Assembly (NCBI GenBank): GCA_937915865.1
Contig: CALGIG010000015.1
Coordinates: 1-64,000 of the forward strand
Direction of reading: 5' to 3'
Source of the DNA: an uncultured Prolixibacteraceae bacterium
GTDB taxonomy: Bacteria; Bacteroidota; Bacteroidia; Bacteroidales; Prolixibacteraceae
DNA length: 64,000 nt
In this document: positions 26,802 through 33,789 of the stretch, one piece after another
Layout of the letters: each line of letters starts with the position of its first letter
Numbering within the stretch: the first letter of the stretch is position 1
Program-made: the position numbers and the translations under genes
The notes under the pieces: generated by a model
Databases searched by the model: none
Told to the model about the DNA's origin: nothing
Seen by the model: only the letters and a program-made list of their open reading frames with translations

Positions 26802-28946
26802 TTATAAGAATCGTTGAGTAACATCATAAAACTCAGGTTTGGCAAATTCAATCAGAAAGCCGAGTTCAGGATCGTAAGCTTTTGAGGGAATGATAAAAGG
26901 ATGTGAACCGACTGTAGATTTATCGAGTTTGTTATAGGCTACAGATCGGTAAGAAACGGGGATTTCTAATTTTGCCTGTTCCGGATAATTGGCGGTTTCG
27001 TAGAATTCCCTGTCGCTTTCTTCAATACAGGTGACCGAATCAATATCAAGGGTTTCCAACAACGCTGACTTCGGATTATGCCAAAGCTCTTTTATTCTCC
27101 ATTTTCCGTCTTTGAAAACTGAGCTGAAATCAATATCCACAAATTCGATGGAGGGATAAACCTGATCAATCAGATTCTGAGAACTCTTTTCTTTCAATAA
27201 CTCACCATTGGGCAAAGCTTTGTATGTACGTTGGAGTACGTCTAACCCATAAGGTAAGGCATCGGCTTTCTCAGTTGGTGGATCAAGCACATAAATAGGT
27301 TTGTAATGCCCGATTGTATCCATGGTTCTTTTCCGATTTATCCGTCCAAACCGCTGGATTAGTGCATCAATAGGCGCGCATTCGGTTATCATCAGGTCGA
27401 AACTAATGTCCAGGCTAACTTCTACTACCTGCGTGGAAACAACCAGACAAGCTTCTGAACTTTTGTTGTAGATATTTCGCAGGTCATTTTCAAGCTGGCT
27501 ACGCTTTCCTCTTTTGAATCGGCTATGAACCAGAATTTTAGACACATTAGGATAATTTTCAGCAAGGCTTTCATACAACTTTTGTGACCGTTTTACCTGA
27601 TTGCATACCAGTAAAATCTTTTGTTTTTGCTCAATGGCTTCATCGATTACATTCTTCAATGATTCAATCGAATCGGCCTTGTGAATGATGTGCCTGTCGA
27701 AAGTATTTAAAACATCATCAGGCAGGCTTATTTCAAAAACATTCCCTTTTCCTCCCAGAATATCAATCAGCCGATTGTATAAAACGGTTGGCATTGTTGC
27801 AGTTCCAATATGTACACGACAACCAATATTGCAAAGGATTTCAACGATTTTCAGCACGATGGCCTGTGTCGTTTCCGAATAGGTGTGGATTTCATCTAAA
27901 ATAACATCGCACCCTTTTACGTCTGCAATCAAAGCCTCATAACCTTTAGTCGCAAATGCTAGCGAAGCTAATTGGTGCGGAGTAAGGACTTTTACTGAAG
28001 CTCCGATATGTCGTTGCAAAATCTTCTCTTCAATCTTTCCGTTTTCCAACTTAATGCTTGATGCAGCGTGAAGTAGCCGTACATCGGCATTTGTCTCTTT
28101 CAAATCGTCTTTTATGCGTTCATACATGGCATTGATGGATGCCTGAAAAGGAAGTGTATAAAACACCCGGCCTTTGCACCGGCGGATCAGAAAATCAGTT
28201 TTTCCGGCTCCGGTCGGGGCTGTTACCAAAGTATGTGATCGTTCGTCATTTGCTGGAAGTAATGACAGCGGATATAATTCGCTTTTCCGCGAATGGTAAT
28301 AATTCAAATCAGGTTGAATGTACAATCGGTTTAAAAGTGTATCCGAATAGCCTTCCGTCGCCGAAGCCAAATGGTCGGCGGCTATCAAAACACCTTTCCA
28401 TTGAGAATAGCCATACTTTTTTGATTCGCAATAATCCACAACTTCCCAAAAATTGGCTTCTGCTTGTTGAACCGTAATTGGAGATGTTTCAAATCCAAGA
28501 AGAGATAGAATTGATAGTGCATCTTTACTCCATTTTTCAAAATCCTTCAAATGCCGGGAAAGACAATCGGGATCATTCTCCAACATATCAAGTATTCCTT
28601 TCCCTCCGGCATCCTGATAGATTGATTTGTGGTGTGCAACAATCATGTCGATTACCGGATGTTTTTCCTGCTCATTTAGCAATGAAATGAAAAACAAGGA
28701 AGCGATCTCATGACGAAAGACAAATCCCGGAGGTCGGTGGAAATTCTTGCTTAAGGTTTGCTGAAATAGCGAGCTTACTTTGCCAATATCATGTAAAATG
28801 GCACCCCTTCGCGCAATTGAAGCATCTAACCCAAGATTTAGTGCAACAATTCCGGCGAGATTGGCAACTTCCGTTAAATGCTGTGTCAGCGGTGTTTTCC
28901 CGTACAGATCGCCTTTGGCTAATATGTGGTCGAAATTATTCATCAC
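26802..28946 (-). CDS. cas3: Cas3 nuclease-helicase
   Basis: 714 residues. The N-terminal HD nuclease has His23 (TQHLTEVA), His52-Asp53 (AILHDIGKVSSLF), RHEIASLFF and AHHKS. The C-terminal SF2 helicase has Walker A APTGAGKTDF, the DEIH box (DVILDEIHTYSETT), and motif V/VI regions STQVVEVSLDIS and QRFGRINRKR. After target binding by the Cascade complex, Cas3 nicks and unwinds the invading DNA 3' to 5'. The start overlaps the cas5 stop by 4 bases (ATGA), implying translational coupling. All catalytic residues I can check are present. Confidence 0.97.
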   Translation of the reverse strand: MMNNFDHILAKGDLYGKTPLTQHLTEVANLAGIVALNLGLDASIARRGAILHDIGKVSSLFQQTLSKNFHRPPGFVFRHEIASLFFISLLNEQEKHPVIDMIVAHHKSIYQDAGGKGILDMLENDPDCLSRHLKDFEKWSKDALSILSLLGFETSPITVQQAEANFWEVVDYCESKKYGYSQWKGVLIAADHLASATEGYSDTLLNRLYIQPDLNYYHSRKSELYPLSLLPANDERSHTLVTAPTGAGKTDFLIRRCKGRVFYTLPFQASINAMYERIKDDLKETNADVRLLHAASSIKLENGKIEEKILQRHIGASVKVLTPHQLASLAFATKGYEALIADVKGCDVILDEIHTYSETTQAIVLKIVEILCNIGCRVHIGTATMPTVLYNRLIDILGGKGNVFEISLPDDVLNTFDRHIIHKADSIESLKNVIDEAIEQKQKILLVCNQVKRSQKLYESLAENYPNVSKILVHSRFKRGKRSQLENDLRNIYNKSSEACLVVSTQVVEVSLDISFDLMITECAPIDALIQRFGRINRKRTMDTIGHYKPIYVLDPPTEKADALPYGLDVLQRTYKALPNGELLKEKSSQNLIDQVYPSIEFVDIDFSSVFKDGKWRIKELWHNPKSALLETLDIDSVTCIEESDREFYETANYPEQAKLEIPVSYRSVAYNKLDKSTVGSHPFIIPSKAYDPELGFLIEFAKPEFYDVTQRFL

Positions 28947-29488
28947 ATCCCAATTACTGGTTTTCCTGTAATTTCGAGCCAGCCATACATAGGTTTTGTT
29001 TCATCGAAACGATTGAAGCCTACCAAAAAAGATTTCTCGTTTTCGCCAAAGCGAAGCTCGAAGCCAGTTAGGTTATCAAATTCAGATTCCTCCATTTCCA
29101 AAACCTCAGTATCAGGGAGCAGAACATCCTCGTTTCGGCATAAACAAATGTGTTGTTTTGCACCCTTTTCGGCATCCTCTGAGGTTTCAAAAGCTAAATA
29201 AAGAATAGGGTCGATCATCACCCCACGTTCCAGAATCGATTGGTTGCGAACCATCATCTTTAATTGTGTTTTCTTTTCCCAGCCACGGGTTTGTGTCTGC
29301 TCTTGTTGCACGCTGATTGAAGAATAGGATAGTTTGTGCCGAACAATTGAGCGAACTTCTAATTTTTGCCTTATTCCTTCAATAATAGAGGGAGTAAGGA
29401 ATTGCTGACTGAAAGTCTTACTGTCTCTTACTGCGGTCCAGGGCTTGATAAACCCAAACGGACCTGAATATTTTACGACATATAACAT
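28943..29488 (-). CDS. cas5: Cas5 subunit (Cas5p-type)
   Basis: 181 residues starting LYVVKYSGPFGFIKPWTAVRD, a typical Cas5 RRM N-terminus with a glycine-containing loop and the FGF..PW pattern I associate with the Porphyromonas-type Cas5p. Cas5 caps the 5' handle of the crRNA and contacts Cas8. It is short compared with Cas5 of types I-C/I-E but normal for this group. The gene overlaps cas3 by 4 bases and starts 13 bases downstream of palindrome copy 3. Confidence 0.88.
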   Translation of the reverse strand: MLYVVKYSGPFGFIKPWTAVRDSKTFSQQFLTPSIIEGIRQKLEVRSIVRHKLSYSSISVQQEQTQTRGWEKKTQLKMMVRNQSILERGVMIDPILYLAFETSEDAEKGAKQHICLCRNEDVLLPDTEVLEMEESEFDNLTGFELRFGENEKSFLVGFNRFDETKPMYGWLEITGKPVIGM

Positions 29489-29501
29489 TCTTCTTGTTTT
29501 T

Positions 29502-29534
29502 AAACCCCGAAGGTTTTCAAAACCTTCGGGGTTT
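29502..29534. repeat. REP-like palindrome copy 3, compensatory-variant arm class (cas6/cas5 gap)
   Basis: Arms AAACCCCGAAGGTTT and reverse complement, loop TCA. Relative to copy 1, the bases differ in both arms in a pairing-preserving way. It sits directly between the cas6 stop and the cas5 start. Confidence 0.9.
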
Positions 29535-29539
29535 GGTTA

Positions 29540-30196
29540 CTACTTTATCGCACCAAACCCTATTCCCGTTGAATTTCCCAATCCAACATTCCAGGCAAAC
29601 AGTTTGGTTTCTGGTTTGCCTTCAATAATCACCGGGCACCAATTTGCCCGGTTCTGAACTCCGTTATAGGTAATCTTCTTCGTTCCTGCTTTGGGGTAGC
29701 TTGTTTCAAACCGAATGTCAAATGATTCATCTTCAATGCCCGCTTCGCCCATCTTTGTTTGAAGTGTTTCTTTTAGATAGGAACCCGCAAGAGGATCGTC
29801 AAACCGAATATGGTTGATTCGATCTTCAACTCTACGTTTGATAAAAATTGGACTTGCCGTAAAGAACAATTTTCGATCTGCCAGATCAGGATCTTCCTGA
29901 ATAATAATTTCGATAACGGTCAGTCCGTAGAATAGCGTAGGATCGGCTTGAATTCCTGCTATCATCTTTTTGATCAGTTCGGAGTTATATGAACTAAAGA
30001 AAAAGAATGTTCCTCGTTCAAATTTCAGTCCATTAGGAGTTGCTTTGCCCCCTTCCAGTTGTGAAAAGGAATACAAAGAAACCTTTCCGTGTTCGTCATT
30101 CCTACCTAGCCACTTATGGATGGTTCCGGTTAGTAAAGGCTGATGGTCAAAAGGAATGATCTTGTTTGATGTTTGAATTTTTAAGTGTATTCTCAT
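29540..30196 (-). CDS. cas6: Cas6 crRNA endoribonuclease (I-B-like/Csp-associated)
   Basis: 218 residues of the double-ferredoxin Cas6 family. It begins MRIHLKIQTSNK with PFDHQPLLTGTIHKWLG, the His-containing region of Cas6 N-termini. It ends with the glycine-rich loop NVGLGNSTGIGFGAIK that holds the repeat RNA. It should cut array transcripts at the ATTGAAAC handle. The start codon overlaps the stop of micro-ORF A in an ATGA arrangement. A second, clearly different Cas6 is encoded at 31197-31970. Confidence 0.92.
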   Translation of the reverse strand: MRIHLKIQTSNKIIPFDHQPLLTGTIHKWLGRNDEHGKVSLYSFSQLEGGKATPNGLKFERGTFFFFSSYNSELIKKMIAGIQADPTLFYGLTVIEIIIQEDPDLADRKLFFTASPIFIKRRVEDRINHIRFDDPLAGSYLKETLQTKMGEAGIEDESFDIRFETSYPKAGTKKITYNGVQNRANWCPVIIEGKPETKLFAWNVGLGNSTGIGFGAIK

Positions 30197-30261
30197 ATTT
30201 TATAGTTTTCGTTTGGCCTGGTCAGCCATTCGTAGTCAATCGTGTTGTAGGTTTGTTTCAT
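30193..30261 (-). CDS. micro-ORF A (22 aa) coupled to cas6
   Basis: A 22-codon frame from ATG 30261 to TGA 30193-30195, overlapping the cas6 start by 4 bases (ATGA). It shares the core TIDYEWLTRP with micro-ORF B, 161 bases upstream. Across the shared part I see five nucleotide differences: three silent, the other two giving Gln/Glu and Asn/Lys. This is some evidence that the peptide was translated, or descends from a coding region. It could be a leader peptide for cas6, or the duplicated 5' stub of a lost cas gene. Confidence 0.45.
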   Translation of the reverse strand: MKQTYNTIDYEWLTRPNENYKI

Positions 30262-30301
30262 ATCGTTTGTATTAGTATTGTTTCGTAGTTCGGTGCTTCT
30301 C

Positions 30302-30334
30302 AAACCCTCAAGGTTTCAAAAACCTTGAGGGTTT
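30302..30334. repeat. REP-like palindrome copy 4
   Basis: Arms AAACCCTCAAGGTTT with a 3-nt loop CAA, inside the first unit of the tandem duplication. It lies 13 bases downstream of the micro-ORF B stop. Confidence 0.9.
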
Positions 30335-30347
30335 AAATTAATTAGAA

Positions 30348-30422
30348 TTACACCTTGGCGAACGAATCGCCAGTAGGTCTGGTCAGCCATTCGTAATCAA
30401 TCGTTTTGTATGTTTCTTTCAT
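30348..30422 (-). CDS. micro-ORF B (24 aa), paralogue of micro-ORF A
   Basis: A 24-codon frame from ATG 30422 to TAA 30348-30350. Its sequence includes TIDYEWLTRPTGDSFAKV. The first 15 or so residues match micro-ORF A, after which the two diverge. The PTGDSFA motif reminds me of the N-terminal 'WLT.PTGDPFA' segment of some type I-B Cas8-type proteins. That would make this a gene stub cut short before palindrome copy 4. The recollection is not verified. Confidence 0.4.
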   Translation of the reverse strand: MKETYKTIDYEWLTRPTGDSFAKV

Positions 30423-30462
30423 ATCGTTTGTATTAGTATTGTTTTGTAGTTCGGTGCTTCTT

Positions 30463-30495
30463 AAACCCTCAAGGTTTCAAAAACCTTGAGGGTTT
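30463..30495. repeat. REP-like palindrome copy 5 (downstream of RAYT)
   Basis: Arms AAACCCTCAAGGTTT with loop CAA, 9 bases past the RAYT stop codon. Together with copy 7 upstream it brackets the transposase gene. Confidence 0.9.
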
Positions 30496-30504
30496 AAATT
30501 TTAA

Positions 30505-31128
30505 TTACAACCCCAACCATTCATCCATTTTGTCGGTTTCATATTTTTCGCCATGTTTCGTTTTGAAATTAGCTTCACTATCAAACCATCCGATTACAGC
30601 CTCGCGGTGCAACTTGGTTGGTTTTACCGAAATGCAGGTAAGGTAGCTGCTCCACGGGTATTCTACCGGATGTTCGCAAAATCCATGGTGTACCGGGTTG
30701 TTGTGGATATACAGTATTACTTGTCGTAAATATTCGTTGTTGTCGATTTGTTTTCGTCTGAAAGTGTGCTCAAACAAACTTCCGGTTCGTTCATACTTTT
30801 TATTAAAGGCTTTGGTATAGGCATTAAACAGGTTCGAAAATTGCTGGGTGATACGTTTTTCGACCGTCATCTTTAAACCCCGAAGGTTTTTGAAACCTTC
30901 GGGGTTTGGGATGTTGCCGGGGTTTGATTTAATCCGAACCAGCAAATGGAAATGGTTTCCCATCAATACCCACGCGTATGTTTCGGCAATAGGCGAAATA
31001 TATTTGTCATACAACGACAAAAAATGTTCATAATTAGTTGTTTCCTTAAAAATTTGACAACCATCTATTCCCCGGTTATAGATATGGTAAAAATTATCGG
31101 GTTCTAAAGCGATTCGTTGTAGTGGCAT
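30505..31128 (-). mobile_element. RAYT: REP-associated tyrosine (Y1 HUH) transposase
   Basis: 207-residue Y1 transposase-like protein of the IS200/REP-associated family. The HUH motif is His59-Phe60-His61 (MGNHFHLLVRI). The nucleophile is Tyr140 in YLRQVILYIHNNPVHHG. YERTGSLFEHTFRRK is the usual central motif, and FYHIYNRGID the usual start. These single-strand nucleases recognise and move REP palindromes. The gene sits between two cas6 genes, with palindromes 7 and 5 on either side. It also contains palindrome 6 in frame, encoding residues about 74-85 (PNPEGFKNLRGL), a place where homologues vary in length. Catalytic residues are intact. It is not a cas gene but shares the operon's strand. 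Confidence 0.93.
30875..30907. repeat. REP-like palindrome copy 6, inside the RAYT coding sequence
   Basis: Arms AAACCCCGAAGGTTT with loop TTG, total 33 nt (11 codons), so it keeps the RAYT frame open and adds no stop. It has the same variant arm class as copy 3. Confidence 0.92.
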
Positions 31129-31160
31129 ATCTTCATTATTTAGGTTTATCTGTTTTTCTT

Positions 31161-31194
31161 AAACCCTCAAGGTTTCCAAAAACCTTGAGGGTTT
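31161..31194. repeat. REP-like palindrome copy 7 (cas6-2/RAYT gap)
   Basis: Arms AAACCCTCAAGGTTT with loop CCAA, 34 nt. It lies 2 bases beyond the stop of the second cas6 and 32 bases before the RAYT start. Confidence 0.9.
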
Positions 31195-31196
31195 GG

Positions 31197-31970
31197 TTAT
31201 ACTACTTCCACCCATCCGAATCCCATCGAATTTTTCTCCCCAATCCCCGTTGACAGTATTAATTGGTGAATTACTGCAGGGCAGGTGAGTGTAAAATCGA
31301 ATACAAATCCGCGAACTTTGCTTTGCTCTTTGGTGTAAGGTTTTATCGTTACCAGTTTCGATTTCGATTCGCTTTTCATCTTAAATTGAAAGTTCAAATG
31401 GTCGGGCAGAATGGTAATGTTGGGAATGGAACAGTACTTCACCAAAAGATTTCTCCGAATTAAATCGGGGTATTCAATATTTAACGGCGAAAGGTATTGG
31501 GCATATTTGCTGTTTTCATCTTTCAGGCTAATAACTACTGGCGAAACAGCCCTGTAGCTCATGGTACTTTTAAAAACAGGCTCAGGCAACCGTTCAACCT
31601 GGGTTACAACTAAATCCAATCCATTAAATTGGTCGCCAACATAAACCTGCTGATTGTTGAACAGCCCGATAATAAATTTTTCGGCAGTTTCGGCCAGATG
31701 AAATGATACCGACAGTAAAAGCTTATTCTCCTGAATCTCGAACAGCGATTTTTCTTTCCAGAACACTGGTTTTCCGAACGATAGGAGAGAATAGCTGAAT
31801 AATTTGAATGATTTGTTCCCGTTTAAATATCCCTGCGAATGCAGAAAGTCGGAAAATTCGGGATCGGCCTGTCCAATCACTTTGTAAATCCAGGCGCTCA
31901 GGTAATACTGGTAATCCATCGGAAGCATCCGTTGCTTTCCGGTACGATTAAATGTGATTTTAAATCTCAT
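31197..31970 (-). CDS. cas6: second Cas6 crRNA endoribonuclease (Cas6 of the I-A/I-B/III type)
   Basis: 257 residues, closer in layout to classical Cas6: MRFKITFNRTGKQRMLPMDYQYYLSAWIYKVIG at the N-terminus (shown in part), where homologues have the catalytic-His helix, and STGIGEKNSMGFGWVEV as the C-terminal G-rich loop. It is not an obvious paralogue of the 218-residue Cas6 next door. It is the first gene of the leftward cas cluster. It could process the same array redundantly, or serve a type III or other array elsewhere in the genome. No cas10 or csm/cmr genes are in this window. Confidence 0.92.
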   Translation of the reverse strand: MRFKITFNRTGKQRMLPMDYQYYLSAWIYKVIGQADPEFSDFLHSQGYLNGNKSFKLFSYSLLSFGKPVFWKEKSLFEIQENKLLLSVSFHLAETAEKFIIGLFNNQQVYVGDQFNGLDLVVTQVERLPEPVFKSTMSYRAVSPVVISLKDENSKYAQYLSPLNIEYPDLIRRNLLVKYCSIPNITILPDHLNFQFKMKSESKSKLVTIKPYTKEQSKVRGFVFDFTLTCPAVIHQLILSTGIGEKNSMGFGWVEVV

Positions 31971-32153
31971 AACGATACGATTTTAGTATTTATAAATTAC
32001 GTTAGTTTAATCAGGTTTTCAAGTTAAGTTACTTCATGTAATGTATTTATTTTCAGATTTTTATCCGTGTAATTACCTCTATGGATCAGCGGATGGGCGA
32101 TAAATTTGTTTTTGCATAACTGTTTTTTTCGTTTCTGTTTTGGGCAAAAACAA

Positions 32154-32167
32154 CCGGAAATTACCGG
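32154..32167. promoter_or_regulatory. 14-bp near-palindrome, candidate operator upstream of cas genes
   Basis: CCGGAAATTACCGG matches its reverse complement at 12 of 14 positions. It lies in the 233-base gap between the WYL regulator stop (32204) and the cas6-2 start (31970). A dimeric regulator could bind here. This is speculation from position and symmetry only. Confidence 0.28.
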
Positions 32168-32203
32168 CAATAATACCTTTTCGACAGTAGATATGGTTCA
32201 TTA

Positions 32204-33154
32204 CTAATGAGTTTTGTTAGCATGAAGGTCTACAATTCGACTTTGTGATTTGCGGAGTAAGTATATTTTTTTTAGTTTCGACTCAAAAAAATCGATAAAA
32301 CCTCTATCACCTTTTATATCAATATTTTCGGCGAGCCCCATTACAAAGCGGGCAGGTCCTTCGTATTTGGCAACAGGAGCTTTCAGTACGTATCGGGTTG
32401 GTTTTACCTGTGTGAGGAACCGTTCGGCAAGCGGGTACTCTTCAATTAGCAGGTTTTGGGCTTTCAGGTTTAAATAAAGTTCGATATTCTTGTTTAACTC
32501 GCCGGTATTTCTGAAAATGTCAATAGGTTTCGACCGATGTTGATTTTCGTATTCCCAACTGATGGGCGACTCTATAATATCCTGAATGCGGCAAATTTTA
32601 AACTGGCGGTTTTGTTTCAATTCGGTGTCGAAAGCCCAAATCAGGTTGAAATCGTCTTTAAACTCGAAAGGTTCAACCAACCTGTTTTTAACCGTTTCGC
32701 TGTTCCCCGAAGAATAATTGACCAGTAAAACCTGCTTTTTTTGTTTTATCGCCTTTTGTAGTATCTGCACATTAACCGATTTTTCTTTTCTGAGGTAACT
32801 TTCAACTGCTTTGTCTTGATTCAGAAAAGCTACCAGCTTATTTTTCAGCCGAAAGGTTCCAGCCGACTTTTCGGTCAGTTGGTCAATTGTTTGCGACAAC
32901 AGGTACGTTTCTTCTTCCGAAAAATGCAGGATATTTTGCAAAACCTGAAAGTTTTGCTCCGAATAGTCAATAAAGTATTTACCCTCTTTTATGCAAAGGT
33001 TGAACCCTGTATCTTTTAATAAACGGCAATAACTGTAAAATGCCGAATCTTTAATTTCAAGAAAGGAATTGCATTCACCTTTTGTTTTGGGGTAACTGTT
33101 CGAAAGGAAAAGAATGAAACGAAGTATCCGGTAAGTTTTTGTGTTTGTTGACAT
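32204..33154 (-). CDS. WYL-domain transcriptional regulator
   Basis: 316 residues. The N-terminus (TKTYRILRFILFLSNSYPKTKGEC) fits a winged-helix DNA-binding domain. The middle (about 140-210) is WYL-like, with QKKQVLLVNYSSGNSETVKNR, then EPFEFKDDFNLIWAF and FKICRIQDI. The C-terminal extension (about 235-300) is also typical (TRYVLKAPVAKYEGPARFVMG). WYL proteins often sit beside CRISPR-Cas and other defence loci and repress or activate them on binding nucleic-acid ligands. This one is co-directional and 233 bases upstream of the cas cluster, so it is the natural candidate for its control. That link is inference. Confidence 0.88.
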   Translation of the reverse strand: MSTNTKTYRILRFILFLSNSYPKTKGECNSFLEIKDSAFYSYCRLLKDTGFNLCIKEGKYFIDYSEQNFQVLQNILHFSEEETYLLSQTIDQLTEKSAGTFRLKNKLVAFLNQDKAVESYLRKEKSVNVQILQKAIKQKKQVLLVNYSSGNSETVKNRLVEPFEFKDDFNLIWAFDTELKQNRQFKICRIQDIIESPISWEYENQHRSKPIDIFRNTGELNKNIELYLNLKAQNLLIEEYPLAERFLTQVKPTRYVLKAPVAKYEGPARFVMGLAENIDIKGDRGFIDFFESKLKKIYLLRKSQSRIVDLHANKTH

Positions 33155-33789
33155 TGATTTTCATAAAACATAAATATAAAGAATTGAAAAACAAAAGTCA
33201 AGCTTATCATAGTGTTTTTACTTAAATTTTTCGATAAGGGGATTGATAGCTTTTTGTAGAAGTAAAGGAAGAGCTACGGTATTATCCCTCATGTTTCAGG
33301 GCACTCTGTTTTTGGTCGGTTTATGGTAACCCAAAACCCGACATTTGCCTTGAATAAAGCAAAATACTGGCTGCATCGAGGGTTCAACCAGGATTACAGA
33401 TATACATTACATTGATGGGTGCCATCACAAAGTCACAATTACAGTAGAAAATAATATGAAATAGCCATCTCGCCTAAGCTAAGGCGAGACAAACCGAAAA
33501 TGAATTGGAGCGAAGCGGAAATCCACGAAGCGAATAAATGGCTATTCCATTTTGTTGTAACATTCAAAAAGGGGAAAATGTTAATACGCAGATTCTAAGG
33601 CGTTAAACAAAAATTTATACACATGAATAATGCAGCTGAGAAAATTGATTCTGGAGTTGTGAATCAACCTAAAACTTTGTCGGAAGTAATTTGTGTTATT
33701 GTTATGTTGATATAATGGTGTTGTTTGATAGATGATTAACGTTTTTTTTAAACATGTTTGTGACTAGTTCATCAAATACATATAGTTTT
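33155..33789. other. 635-bp intergenic region containing a MITE-like element
   Basis: No convincing gene on either strand. It contains the inverted-repeat-bounded element at 33454-33552, listed separately. The remainder is AT-rich with short, unsupported frames. Confidence 0.5.
33454..33552. repeat. MITE-like palindromic element, copy 1
   Basis: Terminal inverted repeats of 15 bp with two mismatches, including the perfect AATAGCCAT (33460-33468) and ATGGCTATT (33538-33546). Inside is a near-palindrome of CTCGCCT and AGGCGAG arms, then GAATTGGAGCGAAGCGGAAA (33502 onward). The same modules recur, rearranged, at 49373-49473. It has no coding capacity. A nonautonomous mobile or structured repeat is likely. 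Confidence 0.6.

Larger units (their letters stand above)
30215..30502. repeat. imperfect tandem duplication, about 127-bp units
   Basis: The segment from about 30215 to 30341 is repeated at about 30376 to 30502 (period 161 bp), with roughly seven scattered substitutions and strong identity in CATATCGTTTGTATTAG and the following bases. Each unit holds a micro-ORF (A or B), its upstream region and one palindrome (copies 4 and 5). It lies between cas6 and the RAYT transposase gene. Confidence 0.85.

Noticed and set aside
22849..31194. The seven palindromes as ordinary Rho-independent terminators
   Set aside because: They are symmetric, lack a consistent T tract on the transcribed side, recur between genes of one operon and lie once inside a gene; REP-like elements fit better.
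31197..31970. Type III CRISPR system suggested by the second Cas6
   Set aside because: No cas10, csm or cmr genes in the window; Cas6 alone does not define a type.
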